In this document: positions 47,121 through 57,780 of the stretch, one piece after another
Position numbering within the stretch: the stretch's first letter is position 1
How the letters are laid out: each line of letters opens with the position of its first letter
NCBI RefSeq assembly: GCF_018143015.1
Contig: NC_054747.1
Coordinates: 34,129,733 to 34,193,732, forward strand
DNA length: 64,000 nucleotides
From: Lytechinus variegatus
Taxonomy: Eukaryota; Echinodermata; Echinoidea; Temnopleuroida; Toxopneustidae
Direction: 5' to 3'
Position numbers and translations under genes: made by a program
Notes under the pieces: model-generated
The model's database searches: none
What the model saw: the letters and a program-made list of their open reading frames with translations, nothing else
What the model was told of the DNA's origin: nothing

Positions 47121-47217
47121 ATTCTTCCTGCAAATTGACGTTGGTTTATCAGACTCGCGATTCACACTCAAGACTGTTCACACTGCTCGCATTTCCCAGA
47201 ACGCCTATCTAGAATGA
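47121..47217 (+). other. Possible orphan terminal exon
   Basis: A very good acceptor (TTTCTCTCTTTGTTGCAG) is followed in one frame by 31 codons (FFLQIDVGLSDSRFTLKTVH onward) and TGA. I find no partner exon on the plus strand, so this may be chance or a pseudo-exon. Confidence 0.15.
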
Positions 47218-48054
47218 GGTTGTGCACTGAACACATTCACTCGTCTTACAACAAGACTGAACGCCATTATCATCTTGATTTTATTTTATTTCATTTTATT
47301 ATTATTATTATTATTATTTTTATTTTATTTATTATTATTATTTTTTTTTTTTGGGGGGGTCATTTCCTACAATCAATATTCTTTTTCAGCAGATTCCCTA
47401 TTTGGACAGACATCTACATGTCATGTATTTGTTTGATGTCATATATGTAATACAATTTTTCGTATATGAATCAAAACAACAATTCAGGTTTTCTTCTGTA
47501 CACTTTGTTTATCTATGGATATGCTTTAGCAATGAATGTCTGCTAGTATGTAATTACCTTGCATTGTTTTCTGTGAAAATGAATAAGTCTAAATCGTCTT
47601 TGGTTTCCTCTTGATGGATCAAATGATTTGGGTTTAAGTCATATTGTTACTCCGTGCTATTCATGGAAAGTGAGCATTTCAAATGTATATTCCTGTGTAA
47701 ATCATCTATTAATTTTATCTTGTTCGTTACTGAGCCTCATGTTCATCATGGATGGGCTATTGCTAACGGGGGAGCATTTCATTAAACGTGATTTCTCGGT
47801 CATTTTATCCGACAGTTACCATAGTAACAGTGCCTCTTGGCCAATCGAAATCAAGGAAAGTTGTCGGATCTGACGACCTGTCTGACGAAAATGTTGATTA
47901 CATGCCCCAGGCTGGTTCTCAAAACCGAAAGTAAAATTAATAATAAAATGTTATTGGAAAACACTTTAAGAATGTAATGAAGAAATGTTGTAAAGAAGCG
48001 CCAAAATGTAAATGTGTAACACATGCAGTATCAGTAGAAATTAAGTTATTTACC

Positions 48055-48146
48055 TTTTACCAATCTGCCAAAGTAGACATAGTAGAACCGTTCTGCAGGT
48101 GTAAATAACTATAAACCTATAATCCTCGAGAAGTGTGGACAGACCT
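48055..48146 (-). other. Possible 5' UTR exon of the ABC gene
   Basis: On the minus strand CCCTCTTCTTTTTAG precedes GTCTGTCCACACTTCTCGAG, and the segment ends GGTAAAAG|GTAAATAA. It contains only a very short upstream frame (ATGTCTACTTTGGCAGATTG then stop). If joined to 41515 it would supply untranslated leader before the ATG at 41506. Support is splice signals only. Confidence 0.2.
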
Positions 48147-49020
48147 AAAAAGAAGAGGGAATGATGCCAAGACAAGCAAAGGCCTGAAAAAGTTTGTTCA
48201 CCCCTATCAACGCACATGAAACAGATCTCGGGACATAAAGTTTGGTGACCCTTTTTCCCGGTGAAAAGTTTGTTAAACCCAAACAAAGTAAACCTTTTAG
48301 CAAACAGGGGCATCTTTCAGCAGAACCAAAGATTTCTTTTTCAACAGTTTGTTTCAATAGTGCCAGATGATTACCATAAGAGCAATATAAACAAATGAAT
48401 CACTAATATAGGAATAGACTTAACGGGTGTGATGCCATTATAGCGCCCTCTGGCAGAGGCTATAGGAATATGTGTTAACCGGGTTATCAGAGATGCACCT
48501 GCTGCAGATGAACTTCTTCTTCCTTGTTTGATTTGGCTGGCAACCAGTCAGAAATGAATATTTTGCCACTACCTTTTCAAGCTTTTTTGTTGAAAGAAGT
48601 AATAGCTTCGTTCATACACTTTTTGAAGTTATTTTTCTTTTCATTTTTATTTCTCCTTCATTTTCCCCCCTTTCCTTTGTCGCCTTTTTTTCTTTTCTTC
48701 TTAACTTCTTTTCGTTCACTTTTCCCTTTTTTCTTTTCATTTTATCTTTTTCTTTGCTTTCTATTCTTTTCTCACTTCCTTGCATGCAAGATCCAGCGTC
48801 TCAAATGGCAGCGGGATGATGGCAATGCCTAAGGTCGATGATTATTAATGTTAATTATTTAATGTTAAGGTATACCTTAAAAAAGTGAAGAAGAATTAAA
48901 TTTTACCGCTTATAATATAATTGCAAACTGACGTCATCGCCTCGCGATCTAACTTGAGACTGAAACTTGTGTTAGTAGTGGTCTGCAGCTGGCGCACTCC
49001 GTTTACCCGTATTCATTTTC

Positions 49021-49190
49021 CGTGGCCGAGTGGTCTAAGGCGCCTGGCTCTACATAGAATGTCCGGGGTTCGATCACCGGCCGTGACACCTATGCCCGTG
49101 AGCAAGGCATTTAATATACAATGCTCCTTTATCCTGTTTTCAAATGAATGGAAATGCTATATGCATTATTGGTAACTTGATGTGCACTTG
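49021..49190 (+). mobile_element. tRNA-derived SINE (Leu/Ser-type head)
   Basis: The head has box A TGGCCGAGTGG and box B GGTTCGATCAC about 45 bases apart, as in a tRNA, then a non-tRNA body starting CACCTATGCCCGTGAGCAAG. The anticodon arm is degenerate. It lacks the fold of a working tRNA. Confidence 0.7.
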
Positions 49191-49504
49191 TTTAAAAAAG
49201 AATATAAATATATATACCATCTGAGGGAGCGAAGAGTAATATATGCACAATACGGTCTCTATATACAGTGATGTTCGGTGACACGTAGCCCTAAACATGC
49301 TAAAACCATTATACGTGCGTTCATGATTGGAAATTAGTCATTTACTTTTTTCCTTTTAAATTGTTGGATTGGACCTCATTACGACAGAACACGAAAACAA
49401 GTTCATATTATAAAATCGGCAGGAATAGATTCAATACCCCAAAAATGAATTCTCAAACAAACTGAAATCCAACAATAATAAACAAATCAAAAAGAATATT
49501 TCAC

Positions 49505-49601
49505 TTTTGATTATGATTGGCTGCTGAGCCTTGTTGCCATGATAGTTGCTATTATGGCGAAGTTACAACAGTTTGCAAATTCTTTATGAAACGGGCCCCC
49601 T
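49505..49601. repeat. Half of a GGGCCCGTTTCATAA-type foldback element
   Basis: Contains TTGATTATGATTGGCTGCTG, AGCCTTGTTGCCATGATAGT and ends TTTATGAAACGGGCCCC, matching the right half of the element at 32390-32543. The left half is absent. Confidence 0.55.
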
Positions 49602-49689
49602 GATGTCGGAAAAAATCACGATGCGATAGTAATTATTTATTCATATTCAAACCATGAACTGCTGTAAAAATGAATATATTAAAAAATAA

Positions 49690-49775
49690 TGGTCGATTTG
49701 ATTGGTTCCCATTTAAAGTTGTTTTGCATAAATTATAGTATCGTGACAGAAACATCGCGGCAAACATAATTCACT
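49690..49775. repeat. Promoter-like block, upstream copy
   Basis: Shares with 50620-50705 the steps AATGGTCGATTTGATTGG, AAAGTTGTTTTGCAT, ATCGTGACAGAAACATC and CGGCAAAC in order, with small gaps. The downstream copy sits just before a TATA-like sequence. Both contain ATTGG (reverse CCAAT). Confidence 0.5.
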
Positions 49776-50619
49776 CTGAACAGTTTAATCATTTAAAAAC
49801 CTAGCTGAAGGTCAAAACACGTGAAAGAAATTCAATAAGTAGGCGAAATTGTCGAGAATTTTTTTTTAAATTGCCATCAGCAAAATCGCACGAAAAAGAG
49901 CACAATTTGCCATTTTTTTTTACTCCTGTTAAATCTTCAGAATGTATTATTATTGTATTTGTATATACTAAACAATAAAAAGGGTATTAAAAATCACCAT
50001 GGGGATTAGTAAAAGTAGAAGGTGAGTACAATAAAAGAGAGACATTGTGAAAATAGAAGATGAAAGATGGAGACAGAGAAGGTGAAAAAAAACAAAATAA
50101 AATAGGGGCTGCAAAGGTTAGCAAACAGACGTCTGTATAGGCAGAAAATTGTTGCTTTCATAAAAACAATTTCTTGAAAAAGAAATGACATAAACCTAAA
50201 TTCCACTTCAAACTGGCAGTCAAATTGTAACACATTCTTAGAGAAGTATTACTATACTTCTTTTTCATAAAACAGACAATGTTCAAAAGAAAGACGTAAA
50301 AGAAATCCACAGACTTCAAGTTGTCACTCATGTGGTAACTCGTTTAATACAAAAAGATTATTTTACCTCTTAAGTGATATGTAGTCAAATACAGACAACT
50401 CAATCAAGACAATTTGTTTGAATGACGGTTGAAAGAGTACCAGCTAATATCACAGCCATTAAACCTAGATTTAAAATCGTTCGTAGAAATGGTGTCAATC
50501 TTGTGTAATATATACATACATATATTATTATATTATGTGTGGGCATACAAATCATAATTATTATTCATAATATGCATTGGGTTACATCTACTTTTGTGCT
50601 ACAAAACATGACTATATTT

Positions 50620-50755
50620 GGTGAAAAATGATGGTTGATTCAATTTGATTGGTTATCTATAAAGCTGTTTTGCATCGAGTCACGTGACAGAAAAGCCATC
50701 CCGGTGAAACTAGTATTTTATATACATGTTCTCTTGAGTCAAGTCATCAGTTCCA
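50620..50755 (+). promoter_or_regulatory. Candidate promoter of the secreted-peptide gene
   Basis: A TATA-like TATTTTATATACA at about 50714-50726 is followed about 20-30 bases on by GTCATCAGTTCCAG, a plausible initiator. Just upstream is a block with ATTGGTT and GTCACGTGACAG that also occurs at 49690-49775. The link to the peptide gene rests on strand, on the downstream splice-like exons, and on the coding exon having an acceptor but no promoter of its own. Confidence 0.35.
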
Positions 50756-50820
50756 GTCCTACCTAGAGACGAGAGAACGTTGAATACTATTCCATGAGTT
50801 TGCTAGATTGTCAAGAACGG
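50747..50820 (+). other. Candidate non-coding first exon of the peptide gene
   Basis: From the proposed start to a donor-like AACGG|GTAGGA. It holds one ATG (ATGAGTTTGCTAGATTGTC) whose frame runs on past the donor for 42 codons, so an upstream short frame is possible. Weak donor. Confidence 0.25.
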
Positions 50821-51030
50821 GTAGGAATAAAGAACTTTGATTTGACTGCGTTAAGAAGGATAAAGAGCTTTACGATAGTCGCTTTCCTAAAAAGCTTTGC
50901 TGAACTTAATTTTTTTTAAGAGTAAATGAATCTCTAGTATATTCTGTAAACCGTTTCCTGATATTGTGCCTTCTATTTTTTTTCTTTATTGCATGAAGGT
51001 AATTTGATTTCACTTATGAATTCTCCTTAG

Positions 51031-51127
51031 GTTGTCGAGAGATCATCCTAATAAGTGCTTACCAACAACCGTAACCTACCCGTCAGCACAGGCCATTCTC
51101 CAGTAACCTTTATTAATTACTTAACAG
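51031..51127 (+). other. Candidate non-coding second exon of the peptide gene
   Basis: A 97-base segment bordered by GAATTCTCCTTAG and CTTAACAG|GTAAGA, both good splice signals. It has stop codons in the three forward frames, fitting an untranslated exon. It would splice to 55561. Confidence 0.35.
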
Positions 51128-51795
51128 GTAAGAATTGTGGTTTAAAGGAAAAAGTTAACATTTTAGACATGTAATTAAAAAAAAAACAAAGGAGAGATAA
51201 TATATGTACATGGATGTCTTTCTATCAACCTAAAAACTCTGAAACAAAAAACACACACAAAAAATGCTTTTGAAACGTTCATTTAGTAATTAAAGACTTT
51301 GTGTAATTTCTATCGTGTCGATAATAATAGAACACATAAGTGTATGTGATGAAATTAAGATGGAGTTTCCGGTCATTATATATTTCACTTTTTTAAAGCA
51401 CTGAATAGTAATTTTCGGACGCGATTTTTCTGGGCATCATTTTTGTAACATAACACAGACACAGGTGACAAGTGGGACCTCGAAGCTCAGATTAAAACAA
51501 AAAACAAATCCAATCAATGTTACCCAATACCTTTAAATAATGTAGAAGTGTGGGGGGGGGGCAAACTGAGCAACACTTTGTGTGGTCTCTCATTCACTGT
51601 GTGTTATTTAAAATTGTCTTGAAAATATACAATTTAAGATAACCACCAATTATTTAGCAGAAAATGAAGTAGACTATAATAAAATTCACAAAGAAAAAAA
51701 TTTTGAAGAGGAAAATGCTTGTTTTGCTACTTGGTAACATAATCATTGTGTTAATAATTGAGTAGTGAATTAGTACACCATTGAAATTGATTTTT

Positions 51796-51963
51796 ACTAT
51801 GTGAATCACACTGTAGTTGTTTAAAAATTTAAACAAGTGCTTAAAATCTTAAACAACAAAGTTTAAATTCAAATATTTAATTATCAATGATTTAAGCATT
51901 GTTGTTTAAGTTTTCAAAAACTTGTTTAAACTGTTTAAACAACTACCATCCGATTCACATAGT
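51796..51963. mobile_element. Foldback element, ACTATGTGAATC type
   Basis: The left ACTATGTGAATC, then TAGTTGTTTAAA, pairs with the right TTTAAACAACTA, then GATTCACATAGT. Inner TTTAAACAAGT pairs with ACTTGTTTAAA. About 168 bases, very AT-rich. It lies just upstream of the LINE. Confidence 0.65.
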
Positions 51964-52089
51964 AAACAGCGTTGTTTGAATTATTCTTAACAGTGTAAAA
52001 TGGTTCTGTAATTTAACAGTGGCCGATAAATTAGCTTGTGAGCTCCCCATTACGGACAGAAGTGAGTTTGGGGCCGACAGTCCTAATTT

Positions 52090-54236
52090 AAAAAAAACTT
52101 TACGACAATAAAGGTACACAAAAAGGATGTTTTAATTTTTCTCCTGTCACAGAAAAGTTTGTATTAAATGAATTATCCAAGTTGAAAATATCAAAAAGTA
52201 CCGGACTTGACTTGGTTCCTGCTAGATTTTTAAAGGATGGTGCAAAAAACGTCTTTATTCCTTTAACTTACATTATTAACCTATCTATTTCAACTTGTAC
52301 CTTCCCTGATGAAATGAAAATCGCTAAAGTTACACCATTACACAAAAAGAAAGACAAAACTCATGTTGGGAATTATAGACCTATTAGTGTGTTAAGCATA
52401 GTGTCGAAAATTTTGGAGAAATGAGTGTATTCTCAAATTGAGAAATACTTTAAAGAATACAAAATCATTTATGAATTTCAGTCTGGTTTAGGAATGGGTA
52501 TTCTACTGAAACATGTTTAATTCACTTGTTGGATTTTGTTAGGAATGAAATTTCCGAAGGCCGTTATGTCGGGATGGTTCTTCTTGACTTACAAAAAGCA
52601 TTCGATACGGTTAATCATGAAATACTCTTAAAGAAATTAGAAGTGATGGGTTTGAATTTAGCATGCTTGGATTGGTTTAGGTCTTACTTGACAAATCGCC
52701 GTCAAGTGGTTTCCATGCAAAATGTACTCTCATATTCTATGCCTATAAAGTGTGGAGTTCCTCAGGGGAGCATATTAGGTCCCATTCTTTTTATGTGCTA
52801 TATCAATGATATGTGTATTTGTGTTAATGAAAGTAAATTACTTTTATATGCAGACGACAGTGTTTTACTCTATTCTGATACAAGTCCTAAGCTGATCGGT
52901 GAAAAACTTAGCTTAGAATTATCAAATTGTGTTAAATGGATGACAGATAATAAGCTTAGCTTACATGTTGGTAAGACCGAAAGTATTTCGTTTTGTTCGC
53001 GGGCTAGGTCTAACTATACAGATGATTTCAATATATACTATAACAATCAATTAATTAAGAGACAGAATTCCGTGAAGTATTTAAGGCCTGATATTAAAGA
53101 GTGATCTCTCATGTACATCTATGGTTGACTCTATTGTCAAAAAAGCTAATGCTCGCTTGAAATTTCTATACCGGTATCAAAATTGCATGAATGCGAAATC
53201 CAGACGCATTTTAAGCTTTTCATTAATGTTTATTTGATAATGCTAATGCAGAATGGTACTGCAGTCTTGGAAAGGTTGATCAAAAAAAGTTAAGAATTAT
53301 TCAAAATAAGATTGTTAGATTTATTACTTGCTTACACCCAAAACACATGTTGGGAAGAATGAAATCGAAAAAGCTGGCCTTCTTCGCATAGACTTGAGGT
53401 CGCAACAACTTATACTTCACCATGTTCATAAAATTTTCTATTCAAACGAATATCATTACATATCAAAAAACTTTACAAGGTCATCTAATATTCACGGGCA
53501 TGAAACAAGAAATAGTCTGTTTAACTTTTTTGTACCTATGAGAAAAGGTCAAATTGGCAACACATTTTATTATAATGGTATACATTTTTGGAATTCCCTC
53601 CCTAATCATGTCAAATCGGTTAAGAATTTTGAACAATTTAAAAGAGTATTGAAACAACACTTAAAAAATGTCCCCACTCTGTAATGTTAAATATTCTTTC
53701 TAATTTCATGTGTATCGTGTAGTCTGATATATAACTTTTTAGTTAAGCTTTATTTAATCAACTTGGTTTACATTGTTTCATCATCTATTGTTGTTTGCGT
53801 GAAAGTTTGATGTCAAACTTAATTGTACTTTTTCATATCTTAGTTTTTACGATTCATGAATCTTGTATTAGTTACGATGCATAGCGCTACTTAAAAACTG
53901 ATTATAGTATATTTTTCATATGTAACCTTGAAGTAATGATCGTTTACTCAATCTGTTTTACAATTATTTTAATCATATTTTGCGTAAATGGTTTTTCATG
54001 GCAAACTTATTTGTTTTTGTCTTTTTATATATTAAGTTTTACAATTCTTCGTGTAAATTTAGTTGTCTAGACTTAATTGATGTAGTCTGTAGATTTATAT
54101 AGGCCTAGGTGTTTTTTCATAGATGTACATTGTTGTCAATTACTGATGTAAGGACCCCATTGGAAATAAGCCACCTCGGCTTTCATGGGCAATCCTGTCA
54201 AGGTATACACTACTGTTCATATAGTTACCTGACAAA

Positions 54237-54283
<47 letters not shown>

Positions 54284-54284
54284 T
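52090..54284 (+). mobile_element. Non-LTR retrotransposon (CR1/L2-like LINE), 5'-truncated, decayed
   Basis: Reverse transcriptase is clear: fingers GLDLVPARFLKDGAK and NYRPISVLSIVSKILEK, motif A MVLLDLQKAFDTVNHEILL, motif B CGVPQGSILGPILFMCYIND, motif C LLLYADDSVLLYS. A C-terminal region with GIHFWNSLPNHVKSVKNF and FKRVLKQHLKN follows, then a 3' UTR with GGACCCCATTGGAAATAAGC and a (CAAT)n tail at about 54242-54284. The endonuclease part is missing. The frame is broken by a stop at about 52422, a shift shortly after near 52495, and further breaks between 53100 and 53330. No long terminal repeats. It lies in the presumed 5' intron of the peptide gene. Confidence 0.9.
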
Positions 54285-54599
54285 ATATTACAAGACTACA
54301 CAGCTCAGACTTAAGCCTTATGATAGTCACATGTGAGTAGTTGAAGACTCTGGTGGCGCTATTAAAGCTGCTGGTTCGTTTCTGCTTTAAATATAAAAGG
54401 ATTTTAAAGGGAGGTCGGAGTGAAGCCAGGAGAAGGGATAAAAGATAAATGGACGAGACATATTAGGACATTAGTGCGCTACATCCGATTTCAAATTCAA
54501 GGTCAAATATAGTATTTGATCTTGATATTGACTTGATATTTATGTATCAGTATTTTAATAATGATTGTCCCGAATGTCTTAATGATTAATTTATTTTTC

Positions 54600-55095
54600 A
54601 AAGTGCTGTCAATAAATATGCAACAAGACACTATAATGATCTATACTTGCCAAAGTACCAATACGATTTTCTCGTTCCATTATTAATTACAGAGGTCCTA
54701 TGATTTGGAATAATTTGAAGTCAGAACAAAAATCTTGCCAATCAAAGTCTTTTTTGAAAGGACAATACAAATCATCTCTTATCAATTAATCGTTCCTTCA
54801 GTAGAATTTCAGTTGCCTGTTATTGCACTTTTTTCTTTTTGTATTGGTGTATATTTTATTTATTTGTATGTTATATGATCGGGGACTAGCCTTGATAGGC
54901 CTTCGGCCTTTGCTGGTCCGCTGCATCCGGTACATGTATGTTGTGGTTTCATTAGTTGTAACTGTTATCTCTAACATAATATTTTTCTCTTTTATCCCTT
55001 GCCTCTTTATAATATTTTTAAACATTGTTTTATCATGTTAAATGTATGATTTTATAATGCAAATAAAAGGCCATAGCGGCCAATCAATCAATAAT
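54600..55095 (+). mobile_element. Second LINE 3' end fragment (CR1/L2-like)
   Basis: Translation of about 54690-54790 gives RGPMIWNNLKSEQKS and SKSFLKGQYKSSLIN, the same C-terminal motif as in the neighbouring LINE but a different element. The tail ends AAGGCCATAGCGGCC followed by AATCAATCAATAA. Upstream sequence (YNDLYLPKYQYDF) also fits. Reverse transcriptase is absent. Confidence 0.65.
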
Positions 55096-55569
55096 AAGAA
55101 CGACATTATAGTACCTAATGATTATTGCAATTTTTTGAATAATGCCCTGTAAATATGGTAAATTAACAGATAATCGAGAATCAAACAGTTTCTGATAACA
55201 TATATAGCATAAAAACTGTTTTGTAATGTTTTTCCCCTTTTTGTCATTTACTTTGCGACTCTGTTTATTGTTAAAAATATTCATTCATCAATGTAATTTT
55301 TTTTGATGATTCATACAAAAGTTGTTAATTTTCATGTAAGTCAATCAATAAAATAAGCTTGTATGATCACACGCAGAATCCACCCGTCTATGCTTGTATT
55401 TTCAATATGCCATAAATCCCTACATGAAGTTGTCGTTTCCTGTTTTTATTTGATTTTACGGGTTGAATCAAGTCCACACTTGCGTAAAAACCTTGGCGAT
55501 ATTGAATCTTTTTAAAGGTTTGATAAAATTTGCTTTCTCATCAAACTTCCTTTCTCATAGGTTTGCAGC

Positions 55570-57433
55570 ATGTCACCCAAAGATATTGTACTCCTGTGTC
55601 TCCTGGTTGCTTTCGCTTCGATCACAAGTGCTCGAAGTCTTGGGAACAATGACAATACTATCGATGAAACACTATTGATTGACGATATTGTTTTCGAAAC
55701 TTTATTGGATGACGATACCATCGACGAGAATCTATTGACTGACGATACCATCGACGAACCTTTATGGGATGACGATACCATCGACGAGAATCTATTGACT
55801 GACGATACTAACGACGAAATTCTATTGGATGACGACACCCTCGACGAAACTTTATTGGATGATGACTCTAGATCTGCTATTAGAAAGGGTAAGATCATCT
55901 TATCATACTCATATTTACAATATATAAAACCAAGTTTCCACAAGAAATGGATCGAGATAAATCAACCGAGTTGACCTATATAAATCAGGATGCAAATGCA
56001 TCCTACCACCACCACTATCACCACTTTTCCGATTTTACTTTATAATTTAGTATGTACGTTCCCTCTTTATATTGAGTTATTTCATGTTTTGATATTTTTA
56101 AGTAATTGTATATTGCTGCACATACCTGTAAATTATACACAATTCAGCCTTTTGGCTGCAAAGTGCAATAATAATAAAACCTTTCAATTTCAAATGAATC
56201 ACCACCTCGAAAGAAATGGGAAAGGCTTCGAGTGAGATACTGATGACAGACATCAATTGACCGACCAACATAGTTTATTCATGATATATTTTCCCGTCAT
56301 AATTCACAATGTTGATTAAGTTAAGGTATGTACTCGGTGGCCTGTATTCTGAATTAGGGTTTAACTTAGACCGTGGTCCAACTCTGGACTAAAACTGTGG
56401 GAAGCCAAACACGTAAAAAAAATCAAATGGTATGTATTCTATGTTTGCGGTGCTCTTTCCTATAATTTTTCAATGGTGAAGACAATTATCTTATTTTATC
56501 TTCACAGACAGTTAAGGGACAAGTCCACCCCAACAAAAACTTGATTTGAATAAAAAGAGGAAAATACAACAAGCATAACATTAAAAATTTCATCGAAATC
56601 GGATGTAAAATAAGAAAGTTATGGCATTTTAAAGTTTCGCTTCATTTAAAAACACAGTTATATGCACATCTCGGTCGGTATGCAAATGAGGAACTGATCA
56701 CTCACTCACTATTTATTTTGTATTTTATTATATGAAATGTTTTTATTTTCTCGTCATTGTCATGTAAAATGAAGTTTCATTCCTCTCTGAACACATGGAA
56801 TTCCATTATTTTGACATGTTGTGCTTCAGGCAAGGAGGGCCTTATCGACAAATTAGCAAAAATTGAAAATATTGTATAATTCAAACAATAAAAAACAAAA
56901 GAAATAGTGAGTGACATCATCGACTCTCTCATTTGGATGTAACTGGCTCGTTTATATAACTATTTTGTTAAAAATAAGCGAAAGTTTGAAATGTCGTAAC
57001 TTTCTTATTTTACATCCGATTTTGATGAAATTTTTAGCATTGTGCTTGTCTGATTTTTTATTATTGATTTAAATCAACATTTTTCTGAGGTGGACTTGAG
57101 CTTTAAGAATGATTTGAGAGTCAAATGAGCTGGTTCTATGAACCTCTGCTGTTAGAGATTTATGTCACAATAACTGGCTATCCATAACGTTGATTAAATT
57201 GGTTACCCACAATTTTGGCCCAGGGTTTAAATTATACACGACTTCAGAATACGGGCCAATATCCATTATTTCACTGCCAATTGTAGGAACTAGACGATGT
57301 TCTGATTATAAAGTATGATTTATTTGTCTTTCTCTCAACAGTTTTCAAAAGATCTGGAACTCGACATTACCGAAAGGTCTGCCAAAGAACCAATTGTACT
57401 AGTGATTGCGATCTCTGCATTAATATTAGTTGA
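55570..57433 (+). CDS. Secreted peptide precursor: signal peptide, seven acidic decapeptide repeats, four-cysteine mature peptide
   Basis: Two coding exons, 55570-55888 and 57342-57433, join AAGG|GTAAGA to CTCAACAG|TTTTC in phase 1 and give 136 residues. Residues 1-21 are a signal peptide (KDIVLLCLLVAFASITSA). Residues 28-97 are exactly seven decapeptides close to DDTIDENLLT; residues 28-99 hold 32 Asp/Glu and no Lys/Arg. A basic stretch with Lys-Arg at 109-110 follows. The last 26 residues (111-136) are on the second exon, mildly basic (SGTRHYRKV), with four Cys spaced C-x4-C-x3-C-x2-C and an N-C-T sequon, ending CINIS. The layout (acidic pro-region, dibasic site, short cationic Cys-rich peptide on its own exon) fits a processed defence peptide, venom-like peptide or hormone. 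I do not recognise the family; it does not match strongylocin (six Cys). An acceptor at 55560 implies upstream untranslated exons. It looks intact. Confidence 0.75.
55651..55860 (+). repeat. Seven in-frame 30-bp tandem repeats in the peptide precursor
   Basis: Units read close to GACGATACCATCGACGAGAA followed by TCTATTGACT. The first two are diverged (NDNTIDETLL, DDIVFETLLD); units 3 and 5 are nearly identical at DNA level. The unit length is exactly ten codons, so copy-number change keeps the frame. Confidence 0.9.
56339..57257. mobile_element. GGCCCGTATTCTGAA-type foldback element split by a second element
   Basis: The left part (56339-56511) begins GGCCTGTATTCTGAATTAGG and the right part (57107-57257) ends ACTTCAGAATACGGGCC. 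Joined across the insertion they match the element at 46559-46869 in reverse orientation. Between them sits AAGTCCACCCC-family copy 3. All lie in the coding intron of the peptide gene. Confidence 0.75.
56512..57106. mobile_element. Long-arm foldback element, AAGTCCACCCC family, copy 3 (nested)
   Basis: The left TTAAGGGACAAGTCCACCCC and the right GAGGTGGACTTGAGCTTTAA are inverted repeats. The arms pair over about 120 bases (ATCGAAATCGGATGTAAAAT against TTTTACATCCGATTTTGATG). The tips carry TTAA, which may be target sequence. The element is younger than the one it interrupts. Confidence 0.8.
57342..57433 (+). CDS. Second coding exon: four-cysteine peptide
   Basis: Acceptor TTTCTCTCAACAG. It encodes the end of the linker (V)FKR, then the 26-residue peptide and TGA. 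All four Cys lie in the last 17 residues. Both coding exons close in one consistent frame, and the intron between them is 1,453 bases. Confidence 0.7.
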
Positions 57434-57495
57434 GAACTTATCGTTTTGACACCTCCAAATTAATCATTGTAATTGGAAATTCAAGTTAGATTCGT

Positions 57496-57501
57496 AATAA
57501 A
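57496..57501 (+). terminator. Polyadenylation signal of the peptide gene
   Basis: AATAAA lies 63 bases after the stop codon, in TTCGTAATAAAACGC. It is the first such signal downstream, giving a short 3' UTR. Confidence 0.6.
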
Positions 57502-57592
57502 ACGCATTAGAGAGAGAGAGAGAAAAATAACTGTTTGTTTTATGATAACGTAATATATAGTATATCTTTGCTTGACTAAATGTGTTATGAAT

Positions 57593-57780
57593 TCGTATTG
57601 ATTGATTGATAACGAATTTATTCATTCCAAAATTTTAACAAAGTTACAAAGTAAAGCAAAATATAATATAATATTTTGAAATGAAATAGGAACCTTCTGG
57701 AAAGCTAAGCTTGTTATCGAAGGTATAAGTATTTAAATAAACATAAACATCATTTATAAGTTTACGCACCCAATTACTGT
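57593..57780 (-). mobile_element. Probable LINE or SINE tail, minus orientation
   Basis: Starts ATTGATTGATTGATAACGAA then TTTATTCATTCC, the reverse of a (CAAT)n tail with an AATAAA signal. The body has no recognised frame. Confidence 0.4.

Larger units (their letters stand above)
47218..50710. other. Intergenic region with repeats
   Basis: Contains a (TTA)n stretch near 47300-47350, a pyrimidine-rich stretch 48620-48770, a weak foldback unit around 47770-47900 (GGGGGAGCATTTCATTAAAC to ATGCCCCA), a possible minus-strand 5' UTR exon near 48055-48146, a SINE at 49021-49190, a foldback half at 49505-49601, and a block repeated at 49690-49775 and 50620-50705. Confidence 0.4.

Noticed and set aside
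49021-49093. Possible functional tRNA-Leu or tRNA-Ser gene
   Set aside because: The anticodon arm is degenerate and a SINE body follows.
52090-53700. Retrovirus-like or LTR element as source of the reverse transcriptase
   Set aside because: No long terminal repeats, protease or integrase; motif order, C-terminal motif and (CAAT)n tail are those of a LINE.
55512-55943. Minus-strand frame of 143 residues opposite the peptide gene
   Set aside because: Antisense of the 30-bp repeat; Ser-Ser-Val repeats only and no splice support.
55889-55974. Continuation of the peptide frame past the donor to a stop at 55974
   Set aside because: The composition changes abruptly at the GTAAGA donor, and the spliced product gives a dibasic site and a Cys-rich peptide; the unspliced form remains possible as a minor product.
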